DNA of 11,140 nucleotides from JANWZL01 sp037445185 (GTDB taxonomy: Bacteria > Pseudomonadota > Gammaproteobacteria > Burkholderiales > Thiobacillaceae): assembly GCA_037445185.1 (NCBI GenBank), contig JBBIKZ010000081.1:1-11140 (forward strand). Direction: 5' to 3'. Below are positions 1 through 7,022 of this stretch, piece after piece. A model generated the notes under the pieces. It was not told the origin of the DNA. It saw nothing but the letters and a program-made list of their open reading frames with translations, and ran no database searches. The position numbers and the translations under genes were made by a program. The first letter of the stretch is position 1; each line of letters starts with the position of its first letter.

Positions 1-1
1 C

Positions 2-1498
2 CGGCCGCGACTTACCCTGCTCGCCGTCCTCATCCCCCTCACCCTTGCCGGCTGCGCCACCAAGGAATACGTCCGACAGGAAGTGGGCGGCGTGCACAAG
101 CGCATCGACGAACTGTCCGCCCAGCTGTCGACGGCCAACCGGCGTATAGATGAAACCGGTGGCCGCATCGGCGCGGCGGAAGCGCGCATCAGCAACGCGG
201 AGCAGGCCGCCGCCATACTGGGCCGTCGGGTCGAGCAGACCCAGACGGGCCTGGACGATGCCGGCAGGCGCATCGAAGAGATCTCCAACCGACTGCAGGC
301 CGCCGACCAACGCATCGCCAGCAACAGCACCGAGATCGCACGCGCGCACGAGCGTCTCGATGGGCTGGAGACCCGCCTCGGCGCCACCAACGATCGGGTG
401 GAGAGCGCCGCGGCGCGCCTCAGCCAGGCCGAGACCGGCATCGAGACGCTGCACGCGGCCCTCAAGGACATGTCGCGCCCGGCCGAGGCCGCCGCGGCGC
501 CGGCGGCGGCGCCTGTGGTCATGCCGGCGCCGGCAGCAGCGGAAACACCCCGCCCTGTTGCGCCGGCGGACGACGCCCACCGCCGCCTGGACGAAATCGC
601 CGCCCAAATCACAGCAGCCCGGCAGCGCATCGACCAGAACGCCACCGCCCTGGATGCGGCGACCGAACGCCTCACACGTGTGGAGGCCAGTCTGGAGGAG
701 ACCCGCATCCAGGTGGCGCGCAGCGAGGCAGGCCTGACCGCCGCCCAGCGTCGCATCGACGAGACCCAGGGCCAGTTGACCGCCGCAGAGCAGCGCATCC
801 AGGCCAACAGCGCGGCCATCGCCAGCGTCGGCCAGCGCGCGGATGCGCTCCAGCACGGACTCGATAGGGCCACGGCCAGGCTCGACAACGGCGAGCAGGC
901 CCTCGTCACCGCCAATGAGAAGCTGGAGCAGGTGCAACGCGCCCTCGCCGGGCAGGACGAGCGCCTCAGCCGCAGTGAACAGACCCTGACCGCGACCGCT
1001 GACACGCTCGCCCAAGTGCAGACGACGCTCGGGCAACAGGCAGAACGCCTGGCCAGCAACGAGGCGGAGGACGCAAAGATCTCCGCCACCGCGCGCGAGG
1101 CCCTGGAACGCGCCCTGGCCGCCGGCAAGCTGGCCGAGGGCAAGCTGGTCTACGAGACCGTCATGTCCGCGGTCTTCCTCGGCTTCAAACCCAATCGCGC
1201 ACAGCTCTCGGAGGAGGCCAGACAGGCCCTCAAAAACACGGCCGACAAGCTGACCGCCGAAAATCGGAACATCTATTTAGAGATTCAGGGCCACACCGAC
1301 ACCTCGGGCACGCCCGCCAGAAACCTCGTCCTCGGCCGTCAGCGCGCCGTTGCCGTGCGCGACTTCCTGCACCAGGCCGGCATCCCCCTGCACCGCATGA
1401 ACGTCATCTCCTACGGCAGCGCCCACCCGATCGCCGACAACGACACCCGCGAAGGCCGTGCCAAGAACCGCCGGGTGGTCGTCGTGGTGTTGAAGTAA
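2..1498 (+). CDS. OmpA-family outer-membrane lipoprotein with coiled-coil stalk (5' partial)
   Basis: The frame is open to the left edge, so the start lies outside the window. The visible N-terminus reads as a hydrophobic signal ending in a lipobox LAGC, with the acylated Cys at 53-55; a GTG at 83 is therefore internal, not the start. About 110 residues of Ala/Gln/Arg-rich heptad-like coiled coil follow, then an Ala/Pro linker (about 470-570) and a second coiled coil of about 190 residues. The last 110 residues form an OmpA C-terminal peptidoglycan-binding domain: GHTDTSG at 1289-1309, an Arg 15 residues after the Asp (1343-1345), and the final GRAKNRRV motif. In the family this Asp and Arg bind diaminopimelate of peptidoglycan. 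The expected role is a lipid-anchored tether between a membrane and the cell wall. The two coiled coils are a gapless internal duplication. Family identity is secure; the specific role is unknown. Confidence 0.93.
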   Translation, partial: RPRLTLLAVLIPLTLAGCATKEYVRQEVGGVHKRIDELSAQLSTANRRIDETGGRIGAAEARISNAEQAAAILGRRVEQTQTGLDDAGRRIEEISNRLQAADQRIASNSTEIARAHERLDGLETRLGATNDRVESAAARLSQAETGIETLHAALKDMSRPAEAAAAPAAAPVVMPAPAAAETPRPVAPADDAHRRLDEIAAQITAARQRIDQNATALDAATERLTRVEASLEETRIQVARSEAGLTAAQRRIDETQGQLTAAEQRIQANSAAIASVGQRADALQHGLDRATARLDNGEQALVTANEKLEQVQRALAGQDERLSRSEQTLTATADTLAQVQTTLGQQAERLASNEAEDAKISATAREALERALAAGKLAEGKLVYETVMSAVFLGFKPNRAQLSEEARQALKNTADKLTAENRNIYLEIQGHTDTSGTPARNLVLGRQRAVAVRDFLHQAGIPLHRMNVISYGSAHPIADNDTREGRAKNRRVVVVVLK

Positions 1499-1833
1499 CC
1501 GTACCACAGCCGGGGCTCGTGCCTCGCGGTGGGTGTTGGGCGCAGCCCACTTCACATGTTGTGGGCATTGGCTTCCCAGTGACATGGTCTTGTCTCTTGC
1601 ATGCACGTTCACGGGTACCAGTGCATGACTCAACGCTCTGCCCGGCCTGATGCATAACGCGTTGATTGTTTCGATCTCCGGATTGGAGCAAGACTGTTCA
1701 TCATCAGCTCGGCAGCCGGTGTTATGACGGACAAGCCGGGTGTCGCCAGGGATGTCTGCGGGAGCCGGTGACAGCACCCTGCCCGAGTTCCACCGCTGCT
1801 GGGCACTGCCCTCTGCTGAGCGTGCCTGAGACT
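1499..1833. other. Non-coding stretch between the OmpA-type gene and tRNA-Ser
   Basis: About 335 bases without a credible gene; the reading frames here are short and compositionally unlike proteins. The stretch holds two small inverted repeats: TGGGC/GCCCA around 1538-1550, and CATGCAC (1600-1606) with GTGCATG (1621-1627) separated by 14 bases. Neither has a T-run, so I do not call a terminator. The 3' end of the OmpA-type gene and the 3' end of the tRNA gene face each other here, so transcription converges. Confidence 0.5.
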
Positions 1834-1922
1834 TGGCGGAGGCGGTGAGATTCGAACTCACGAAGGGGGTTGCCCTTGCCGGTTTTCAAGACCGGTGCCT
1901 TAAACCACTCGGCCACGCCTCC
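1834..1922 (-). tRNA. tRNA-Ser (anticodon UGA)
   Basis: Read on the minus strand, the acceptor stem GGAGGCG (1922-1916) pairs with CGCCTCC (1844-1838), followed by discriminator G and an encoded CCA (1836-1834). The D-arm (GGCCGAGTGG), an anticodon stem CCGGT/ACCGG with loop CTTGAAA, a long class II variable arm (GGGCAACCCCC region), and a T-arm GTGAG-TTCGAAT-CTCAC are all present. The anticodon TGA is the complement of 1886-1888, so it reads UCA-type serine codons. The long variable arm and length (86 nt plus CCA) fit tRNA-Ser. Confidence 0.97.
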
Positions 1923-1950
1923 GTCTCTGGATCGTATTGCGGCAGGGCGC

Positions 1951-1979
1951 ATTCTAGCCGAGCGCGCTGTTCGATTGCG
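1951..1979 (-). promoter_or_regulatory. Candidate promoter of tRNA-Ser
   Basis: On the minus strand a -10-like TAGAAT (complement of 1951-1956) is followed by a GC-rich stretch GCGCCC, the kind of discriminator typical of stringently controlled stable-RNA promoters. It would start RNA about 20 nt before the mature tRNA 5' end. The -35 at 17 bp spacing (CGCAAT, complement of 1974-1979) is poor, so this is a tentative call. Confidence 0.35.
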
Positions 1980-2007
1980 CCACGAACATGTATGCACAGA
2001 CGTGCGC

Positions 2008-3372
2008 TCAGGCGCGATGCGCCGCCAGCAGCCTGATCACCGCCGCCGCCTTGTCCAGGCATTCCTGGTATTCTGCCTCGGCCTCCGAGTCGGCGACGAT
2101 GCCGCCGCCGGCCCAGAAGTGCAGGGTGTCGCCCGACCAGACGAGAGTGCGGATGGCGATGTTGGTGTCCATGTCGCCGTTGTAGCCGAGATAACCGATG
2201 GCGCCGCAATAGACGCCCCGCCGGTGCGGCTCGACCTCCTCGATGATCTGCATGGCGCGCAGCTTGGGCGCGCCGGTGATGGAGCCGCCGGGAAAGGCGG
2301 CGCGCAGCAGCGCCACCGCATCCTGGCCAGGTGCAAGCTGCCCGGTCACGGTGCTGACCAGATGGTGCACAGTGGTGTAGTGTTCCACCTCGAACAGACG
2401 GGGCACGCGGACCGTTCCCGGCACACAGACCTTGCCCAGGTCGTTGCGCAGCAGGTCGACGATCATCAGGTTCTCGGCCCGGTCCTTGGCGCTCGCGGCC
2501 AACTCACGCGCGAGATCCGCATCGCGCGCGGGGTCGCTAGCACGCCGGCGGGTGCCCTTGATGGGCCGGGTGACGACCTCGCGGCCGCGTACCTCGAGGA
2601 AACGCTCGGGGGAACACGACAGCACCGTGGCCCAGGGCAGCCTGAGATAGGCGGAATAAGGCGCCGGATTGATGCGCCGCAGGGCCTGATAGGCCAGCCA
2701 CGGGTCGCCCGAGACCGGGCAGGTGAAGCGCTGGGCCAGGTTGACCTGATAGCAGTCGCCGGCGCGGATGTAGGCCTGGATGCGGTCGAAGCGCTCGCGA
2801 TAGGCCGCGCGGGTGAGGTTGCTCACGGGCGCCCCCCCGGCCCGAAAGGGCGCTCGCGCGGCCGGGGGTATGGACGCACCGAGGCGTTCCAGCAGCGCCC
2901 GCCTGTCCGCGTCCGTCATGGGGGCCCGGCCGGCCTCCACGAGCCAGCTCTCGCGCCGGACATGGTCGACTAGCACCGCCCAGTCGTAAAACCCCACGGC
3001 CATCTCCGGCATGCCCTCGCCGTCTTCGGCCAGCGCCGGCAGCCGCATAAGACGCCGGGCGAGGTCGTAGGCGAAATAGCCGATGGCCCCACCGACGAAG
3101 GGCGGCGCGTGCGTTTCGGGCATGGCGGCCAGGTGTCGGCGCAGACAGTCGAACGGGTCCTCGTCGCTCGTCTCGACGCGGTCGCCCTGACGGTACTCGG
3201 TCAGGCCGCCCTGGGTGACCAGGGTGGCGTGGGGGCTCGCCGTCAGGATGTCCCAGCGCCCGCCGCTGGCGCCAGGATGACCACTGTCGAGGAAGAACGC
3301 CCACGGCGCGTCGGCCAGGGCCTCGAACAACGCCGCGCTGTCGGGACGATAGGGGATGGCTGTCAGGCGCAT
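2008..3372 (-). CDS. pabB: Aminodeoxychorismate synthase component I (PabB)
   Basis: A 454-residue chorismate-utilising enzyme, about the length of E. coli PabB (453). Component I uses ammonia, normally delivered by the PabA glutaminase, to convert chorismate to 4-amino-4-deoxychorismate, the precursor of p-aminobenzoate and folate, in the cytoplasm. The N-terminal half carries the structural/Trp-pocket region (GRWDILTASP, residues 38-47). The C-terminal catalytic half has PIKGTRRR (270-277), DLLRND (306-311), HHLVSTVTG (336-344), PGGSITGAPK (361-370) and GAIGYLGYNG (390-399). The Lys in PIKGT (K272) is the residue that separates PabB from anthranilate synthase TrpE, which has Ala there. The ATG at 3372 gives a full-length N-terminus, with only a weak GAGG upstream. 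No pabA or pabC is in the window; amidotransferase supply, perhaps shared with TrpG, must come from elsewhere. Confidence 0.95.
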   Translation of the reverse strand: MRLTAIPYRPDSAALFEALADAPWAFFLDSGHPGASGGRWDILTASPHATLVTQGGLTEYRQGDRVETSDEDPFDCLRRHLAAMPETHAPPFVGGAIGYFAYDLARRLMRLPALAEDGEGMPEMAVGFYDWAVLVDHVRRESWLVEAGRAPMTDADRRALLERLGASIPPAARAPFRAGGAPVSNLTRAAYRERFDRIQAYIRAGDCYQVNLAQRFTCPVSGDPWLAYQALRRINPAPYSAYLRLPWATVLSCSPERFLEVRGREVVTRPIKGTRRRASDPARDADLARELAASAKDRAENLMIVDLLRNDLGKVCVPGTVRVPRLFEVEHYTTVHHLVSTVTGQLAPGQDAVALLRAAFPGGSITGAPKLRAMQIIEEVEPHRRGVYCGAIGYLGYNGDMDTNIAIRTLVWSGDTLHFWAGGGIVADSEAEAEYQECLDKAAAVIRLLAAHRA

Positions 3373-3507
3373 GGCTGCGGCTGCCCTCGGCCGCTGCCCG
3401 CGGGGCAGAGGGTCGTCATGGCGGTGTCAGGCCGGCGTGCGGGTGGGCAGCGCATCCGCCGGACACAGGCCAGCGTCTTGCTGCCGGGGCGGGTTGGCGT
3501 GTGGACA

Positions 3508-4179
3508 TCATCCCTGGCCGGGGTTGCTGCGTCGGCGGCTCATCTCGATCAGCCCGTCGGCGATGGTGAGCCACTCGGCCTGGCTGCGAGCGGCCTGGCC
3601 GGTGACCTGGTAGCGTCCGGCCACGGTGAGCAGGGGCACGCTGCGCACCCGGTAGTTGCGCACCATCTGGTCGCTGCGGGCGACGAGGCTGTTCACGGCG
3701 GAGGAATCGAAGGCGGCCCTAAAGCGCTTTTCATCGACACCCTCGCGCCGGATCCAGGCCAGGATGCCGGTGGGGGTGAAGAGGTTGATCCGCTCCTCAT
3801 GGATGGCACGGAAGACCGCCTCGTCCAGGCGCGCCAGATCGCCGGTGGCCTCCAGGGCATAGTAGAGCCGCGCCAGATTGGCCCAGGTGGCGCGACCAAA
3901 GGTGACCGGCACCCGCTTGAAACGCACATCCGGCGGCAGCCGGCCCGCCCAGGCCATGACCAGGGGATGGAAATCCCTGCAGTGTGGGCAGGCGTAAGAG
4001 AAGAACTCGATTACCTCGATCCGGCCCGGCGACTCGCCTGGCTGGGGCGGCACGATGCGCTCATAGTCACGCCCTTCGACCAGGGCTGCGGCCTTGGTGA
4101 CACGGCTGTGTACGGGGAGGGCAGCACCGGCCAGACCGGCGAGGAGAGATCGGGTGAATGCGCGTCGGGTTGGGTTCAT
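3508..4179 (-). CDS. dsbA: Periplasmic thiol:disulfide oxidoreductase DsbA
   Basis: A 223-residue DsbA-type oxidase that donates disulfides to proteins in the periplasm. The thioredoxin-fold signature is complete: FFSYACPHC with active-site C64-P-H-C67, and the cis-proline loop SVPLLTV (P182). The CPHC dipeptide is that of classical DsbA. The N-terminus MNPTRRAFTRS followed by a short hydrophobic stretch is an export signal with a twin-arginine-like TRRAFTR at residues 4-10. The start is well constrained: an in-frame TAG lies eight codons upstream and no other start occurs between. No strong Shine-Dalgarno sequence is seen. It lies 129 bp downstream of dsbB on the same strand, so the oxidase and its re-oxidising partner are probably co-expressed. 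The gap to the downstream gene pabB is 135 bp and no functional tie to it is expected. Confidence 0.95.
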   Translation of the reverse strand: MNPTRRAFTRSLLAGLAGAALPVHSRVTKAAALVEGRDYERIVPPQPGESPGRIEVIEFFSYACPHCRDFHPLVMAWAGRLPPDVRFKRVPVTFGRATWANLARLYYALEATGDLARLDEAVFRAIHEERINLFTPTGILAWIRREGVDEKRFRAAFDSSAVNSLVARSDQMVRNYRVRSVPLLTVAGRYQVTGQAARSQAEWLTIADGLIEMSRRRSNPGQG

Positions 4180-4308
4180 GGTAGGGCTTTGATCAAATGT
4201 CTACGCAGTGTCTGGGCAAACAGCTTTTCCGTCATGCTGCGGGCCGTGTAGCTTACCTAAATCGAGGCGCCTGCATCGCGCCACGCCCGTCTGATCGGCC
4301 GTCGGCAT

Positions 4309-4809
4309 TCATTCGCTGCTTTGGGAACGCAGGGTGACGCCACGCACGGCGAGACCGAAGAAGACAGCGAAGGCGATCAGGGCCCAGTTGGCGAGCGACA
4401 GCCCCAGGATGACGAGTTCTTTCTCCTCGCAAAAACCGGTGGCCAGGAAGAGTTCCGGCAGCCGCTGCCCCAGCCATTCGACCAGACGCTCGATTGCGCC
4501 CGGCTCGCCCCCCGCACAGGCGGCGCTGCCGGGCGGCTGCGCTTGCAGCCAGCTCTGGTAGCCGGCCACGCCGATGCCGAAGCCCGACAGCAGCAGGATG
4601 AACCCTCCCGCCAGGCGCTGCCATCCGCCCCGGAGCAGACAGGCCGCGAGGCCGAGCACGGCGATCACCATGAACAGCAGACGCTGGAAGATGCACAGCG
4701 GACAGGGGTGCAGATCCAACCAGGCAGTGAGGACAAGACTGCTCGCCACTAGGCCGGCGGCGGCAAGGGCAAGGAGGAGCCAGAGCAATCGAGGCGGAGT
4801 TAGAGCCAT
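4309..4809 (-). CDS. dsbB: Disulfide bond formation protein DsbB
   Basis: A 166-residue inner-membrane protein with four predicted transmembrane segments. DsbB re-oxidises DsbA and passes the electrons to quinone. Both redox-active cysteine pairs are visible: CPLC (C36, C39) in the first periplasmic loop, and C98 with C127 in the long second loop. R43, four residues after the second Cys of CPLC, matches the quinone-site Arg48 of E. coli DsbB. Length and topology fit the family. The ATG at 4809 gives a normal N-terminus (35 residues before the first Cys, 40 in E. coli), but no Shine-Dalgarno precedes it. A strong GAGGAG instead sits before an out-of-frame ATG at 4840. Adjacent dsbA supports the assignment. 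Confidence 0.94.
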   Translation of the reverse strand: MALTPPRLLWLLLALAAAGLVASSLVLTAWLDLHPCPLCIFQRLLFMVIAVLGLAACLLRGGWQRLAGGFILLLSGFGIGVAGYQSWLQAQPPGSAACAGGEPGAIERLVEWLGQRLPELFLATGFCEEKELVILGLSLANWALIAFAVFFGLAVRGVTLRSQSSE

Positions 4810-5369
4810 GCTGTGGATCGGGCTTGGGCGCAGCAGGCATTATCTCCTCTCGTGCGCCCCTGTGCGTCGTAGCACGGTCACCAGCGGCCGTCGTAGCGGC
4901 GGCATACCCCTACCGCCCGCGGGGGTGGGCAGCCTGCAAGCAGCGCGAGTGCGACAAATGCCCGAGGCATGAGAGTCATTGATGCAGCGCCAGCTATGAT
5001 GCGATCAAGTTTTGCATGTCGGCGTCAGAAAGACTCAAGCGTTGGGCGGCATGGCGGCTCGAGCACAGCCGGGCACGCATCGCGCCGGGCGGTGCGCGAA
5101 ATTGGTCTGGGCCGCTTTTTGACCGTCAGCACAGATGCCGTCGTCCACCGCTGCCGCCCCACGGTCACGGCGCCGGGCCGTCGGACTGCGCTCGCGGCAC
5201 CAGCGCTGGAGGTTGGTTGAAGTATCCACTGTCGCAAGAGCCAGGCTCGATGCCGTTCCAGCCATCTGAGGCAGCCACGGCCGGCATGCCTATGCGATCG
5301 CCAGGCTTGCCTTGAGACGGCGCATGGGGCGGATATAGACTAGCGCCGTTCCATTCAGGGAGGATCGCC
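4810..5369. other. Long region without a convincing gene (dsbB / DUF3617 divergent spacer)
   Basis: About 560 bases between divergent genes. The open frames that cross it (for example 4969-5220 and 5016-5315, both +) lack a recognisable domain and overlap each other. The frame at 5016 begins MSASERLKRWAAWRLEHSRA, which could pass for a helical N-terminus, but it soon becomes Pro/Arg/Gly-rich in the manner of a non-coding frame in GC-rich DNA. The promoter of the DUF3617 gene lies at the right end. No RNA gene, repeat or mobile element was recognised. Confidence 0.4.
5312..5365 (+). promoter_or_regulatory. Candidate sigma-70 promoter and ribosome binding site of the DUF3617 gene
   Basis: TTGAGA (5312-5317) and TATAGA (5334-5339) are separated by 16 bp, matching the -35 box at 5 of 6 and the -10 box at 4 of 6 positions. 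Transcription would begin around 5346. A strong Shine-Dalgarno GGGAGG (5358-5363) lies 6 bases before the ATG at 5370, which settles the start of that gene. Confidence 0.5.
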
Positions 5370-5882
5370 ATGCGCTTTGCCCTCGGTCTCGTATTTCTCG
5401 CTGTGACGTTCTCGTGGGCAGACGCTGGCACGCCCCAACGCAAGCCAGGCTTGTGGGAGATCAAGATGCAGGTGCCTGGCATGCCCCAGCCGATGCTAAG
5501 CCAACAGTGTATCGACGAGAAGACCGACGATCTCATGCACAGCCAGGGCCCGGATCGGTCCAGGCAGCAATGCCGCAGGAACACCATGCGCCGGGTCGGT
5601 GACAAGGTGATCGTGGAATCGGTGTGCACCATCGACGGCAGCACGGCCACCACCTCCGCCGTCTTCTCCGGCGATTTTTCCCGGCACTACAGGGGCGAGA
5701 TCAGCGCCACCTTTTCGCCCCCCCTCGATGGCATGAAGTCCTCGAAACAGACACTGGAGGCAAAATGGCTGGGTCCCTGCCGGCCAGGTCAGAAACCAGG
5801 GGATGTCATCCTACCCGGCATGGGGAGCCTCAACATGAACGAGCTCATGCGCAATCTACCCCAGGGTACCCTACCGCGCTAA
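5370..5882 (+). CDS. Exported DUF3617 domain protein
   Basis: A 170-residue protein with a Sec signal peptide (MRFALGLVFLAVTFSWADA, likely cleaved after A19). The mature part opens with the features I associate with DUF3617: KPGLWEI (residues 25-31), a PGMPQP element, then QQCIDE (45-50). Four cysteines remain in the mature protein (C47, C68, C86, C137), which suggests two disulfides in an oxidising compartment. Proteins of this family are common in proteobacteria and have no established biochemical function. The gene has its own promoter and a strong ribosome binding site. It is monocistronic here, convergent with the MBL-fold gene 130 bp downstream. The assignment rests on recognising the N-terminal pattern and Cys spacing; the function is unknown. 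Confidence 0.8.
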   Translation: MRFALGLVFLAVTFSWADAGTPQRKPGLWEIKMQVPGMPQPMLSQQCIDEKTDDLMHSQGPDRSRQQCRRNTMRRVGDKVIVESVCTIDGSTATTSAVFSGDFSRHYRGEISATFSPPLDGMKSSKQTLEAKWLGPCRPGQKPGDVILPGMGSLNMNELMRNLPQGTLPR

Positions 5883-6012
5883 GTGCGTGAGCCGCGGCCG
5901 CGTGACGAGAAGATAGAGGCGGCGCCGGAGCAGCGGGCGCGTATCCAGACCTGGTGCCGTGTGTGCCGGCAGCCAGGCGAGGCGTCGAACATGGTTCAGC
6001 CGGGGGACCGCA

Positions 6013-6933
6013 TCACTGTGACTCGAACTGCACGAAGGCCCGGTACATGTTGCCCCGGTGCAGCTCGTCGTAGTGCTCCAGGTGCCGGTAGGCGGGCAGA
6101 TCGGCGTAGCGCTCGAGCACCTCGGCCAGGGGCTCCATCTCCCGCGCGGCGGCACCGATTTTCTCCACCATGAAGTCGTAGTAGTCCCCGCTGTCGCGCC
6201 GCGCGCGGGCGAGATCGCTCACCCGGCCGTGCCCGGGCACGATGACGCGGGGGTTGAGCGCCTCGAGGGCACGGATGGCGCGCTGGCCGTTGACCACGCT
6301 GGACCACGGCAACACGCCCATGAGCCGGTCCACGTAGACCAGGTCGCCGGTGAACACCACCCCCCGCTTGGGCAGCCAGACCCAGGCGTCCCCCGGGTAG
6401 TGGGTGTCGGTGTAACGCAACACGACGGTCTCGCCGCCCAGTTCCAGGTGCACCTCGTCGCCTTCGAGCTGTCTCGGGGCAGGCAGCGGCCGGGTGCCGG
6501 CCAGCCGGTCGCCGAGGAAGCGCTCGAGCCCCTGCAGCTGTTGCGCGGCAAACTGGGCCTGGGTCTCGGCGGTGCGCTTCAGTGCCATGACCTCGGCCCC
6601 TTTGCCGGTGAAATAATCGTTGCCGAGCCAACGGTGATCCTGGCCGCCGGTGTTGATCACCCAGCGCACCGGCCGGTCGGTCACGGCGCGTATGGCCGCC
6701 TCCAGCTTCTCCGCCCCCAGGCGGCTCGCCCCGGAGTCGATGAGGATCACGCCGGCGGGGGTGACGATGAAGCCGTAGTTCGCATTGAGCCCGTCGTTGT
6801 CGGCACTGCGCTGGCCCAGGGGGCCGATGATGGCCCAGACGTCGTCGGTCACCCGCTCCGCCTTGGGGGTATAGGCCTGGGCGAGCGCGGGGGCAAGCAG
6901 CGCACAGAACAACAACAGCAGTCGGTTGCACAT
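6013..6933 (-). CDS. Exported metallo-beta-lactamase-fold protein with altered metal motif
   Basis: A 306-residue protein with a signal peptide (MCNRLLLLFCALLAPALAQA, cleaved after A20), hence periplasmic. The MBL fold is recognisable in order: NYGFIVTPAGVILIDSGAS (52-70), WVINTGGQDHRWLGN (91-105), THYPGDAWVWLP (177-188), VVFTGDLVY (192-200) and VIVPGHGRVSD (230-240). The usual HxHxDH zinc motif is replaced by GGQDH: the first two histidines are gone, while D99-H100, H178, D197 and H235 remain. Exported proteins of this fold in sulfur- and methylotrophy-associated proteobacteria (SoxH-like, quinoprotein-relay hydrolases) are the closest relatives I can suggest; the substrate is unknown. The start is fixed by AGGAG (6940-6944) 6 bases before the ATG. 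It lies 89 bp behind acr3 on the same strand, so it could be transcribed with the ars genes, but its own strong ribosome site and different theme argue against a shared function. Confidence 0.82.
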   Translation of the reverse strand: MCNRLLLLFCALLAPALAQAYTPKAERVTDDVWAIIGPLGQRSADNDGLNANYGFIVTPAGVILIDSGASRLGAEKLEAAIRAVTDRPVRWVINTGGQDHRWLGNDYFTGKGAEVMALKRTAETQAQFAAQQLQGLERFLGDRLAGTRPLPAPRQLEGDEVHLELGGETVVLRYTDTHYPGDAWVWLPKRGVVFTGDLVYVDRLMGVLPWSSVVNGQRAIRALEALNPRVIVPGHGRVSDLARARRDSGDYYDFMVEKIGAAAREMEPLAEVLERYADLPAYRHLEHYDELHRGNMYRAFVQFESQ

Positions 6934-6971
6934 CGTCGGCTCCTATCTGGGAAAATCGGCGGACCCTCTTT

Positions 6972-6987
6972 CACACCGCCGGGTGTG
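6972..6987. repeat. Short perfect inverted repeat between acr3 and the MBL-fold gene
   Basis: CACACC (6972-6977) and GGTGTG (6982-6987) flank a 4-base loop GCCG. The hairpin could pause or terminate ars transcription, but on the minus strand it is followed by AAAGAGGG rather than a T-run, so I do not call a terminator. Confidence 0.4.
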
Positions 6988-7022
6988 GGGGTTGGCAGCC
7001 GCGCCGATCATAGACACGGCCC

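Noticed and set aside
83..85. GTG as the start of the OmpA-type protein
   Set aside because: The frame continues upstream to the window edge and encodes a lipobox signal with Cys at 53-55, so the true start is outside the window.
1834..1922. tRNA-Ser as an integration site for a mobile element
   Set aside because: No integrase, no repeat of the tRNA 3' end and only housekeeping genes nearby.
1870..2973. Long plus-strand open frame of 367 codons
   Set aside because: It begins inside tRNA-Ser and runs antisense to pabB; its sequence is compositionally typical of an antisense frame in GC-rich DNA and has no domain.
3109..4251. Plus-strand open frame of 380 codons
   Set aside because: It runs antisense to pabB and dsbA, both of which have complete catalytic motifs; no recognisable domain.
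4253..4840. Minus-strand open frame of 195 codons with a good ribosome site
   Set aside because: It is the shifted frame of dsbB, Arg/Ala/Pro-rich with no membrane segments. Only its start is kept, as a low-interest observation.
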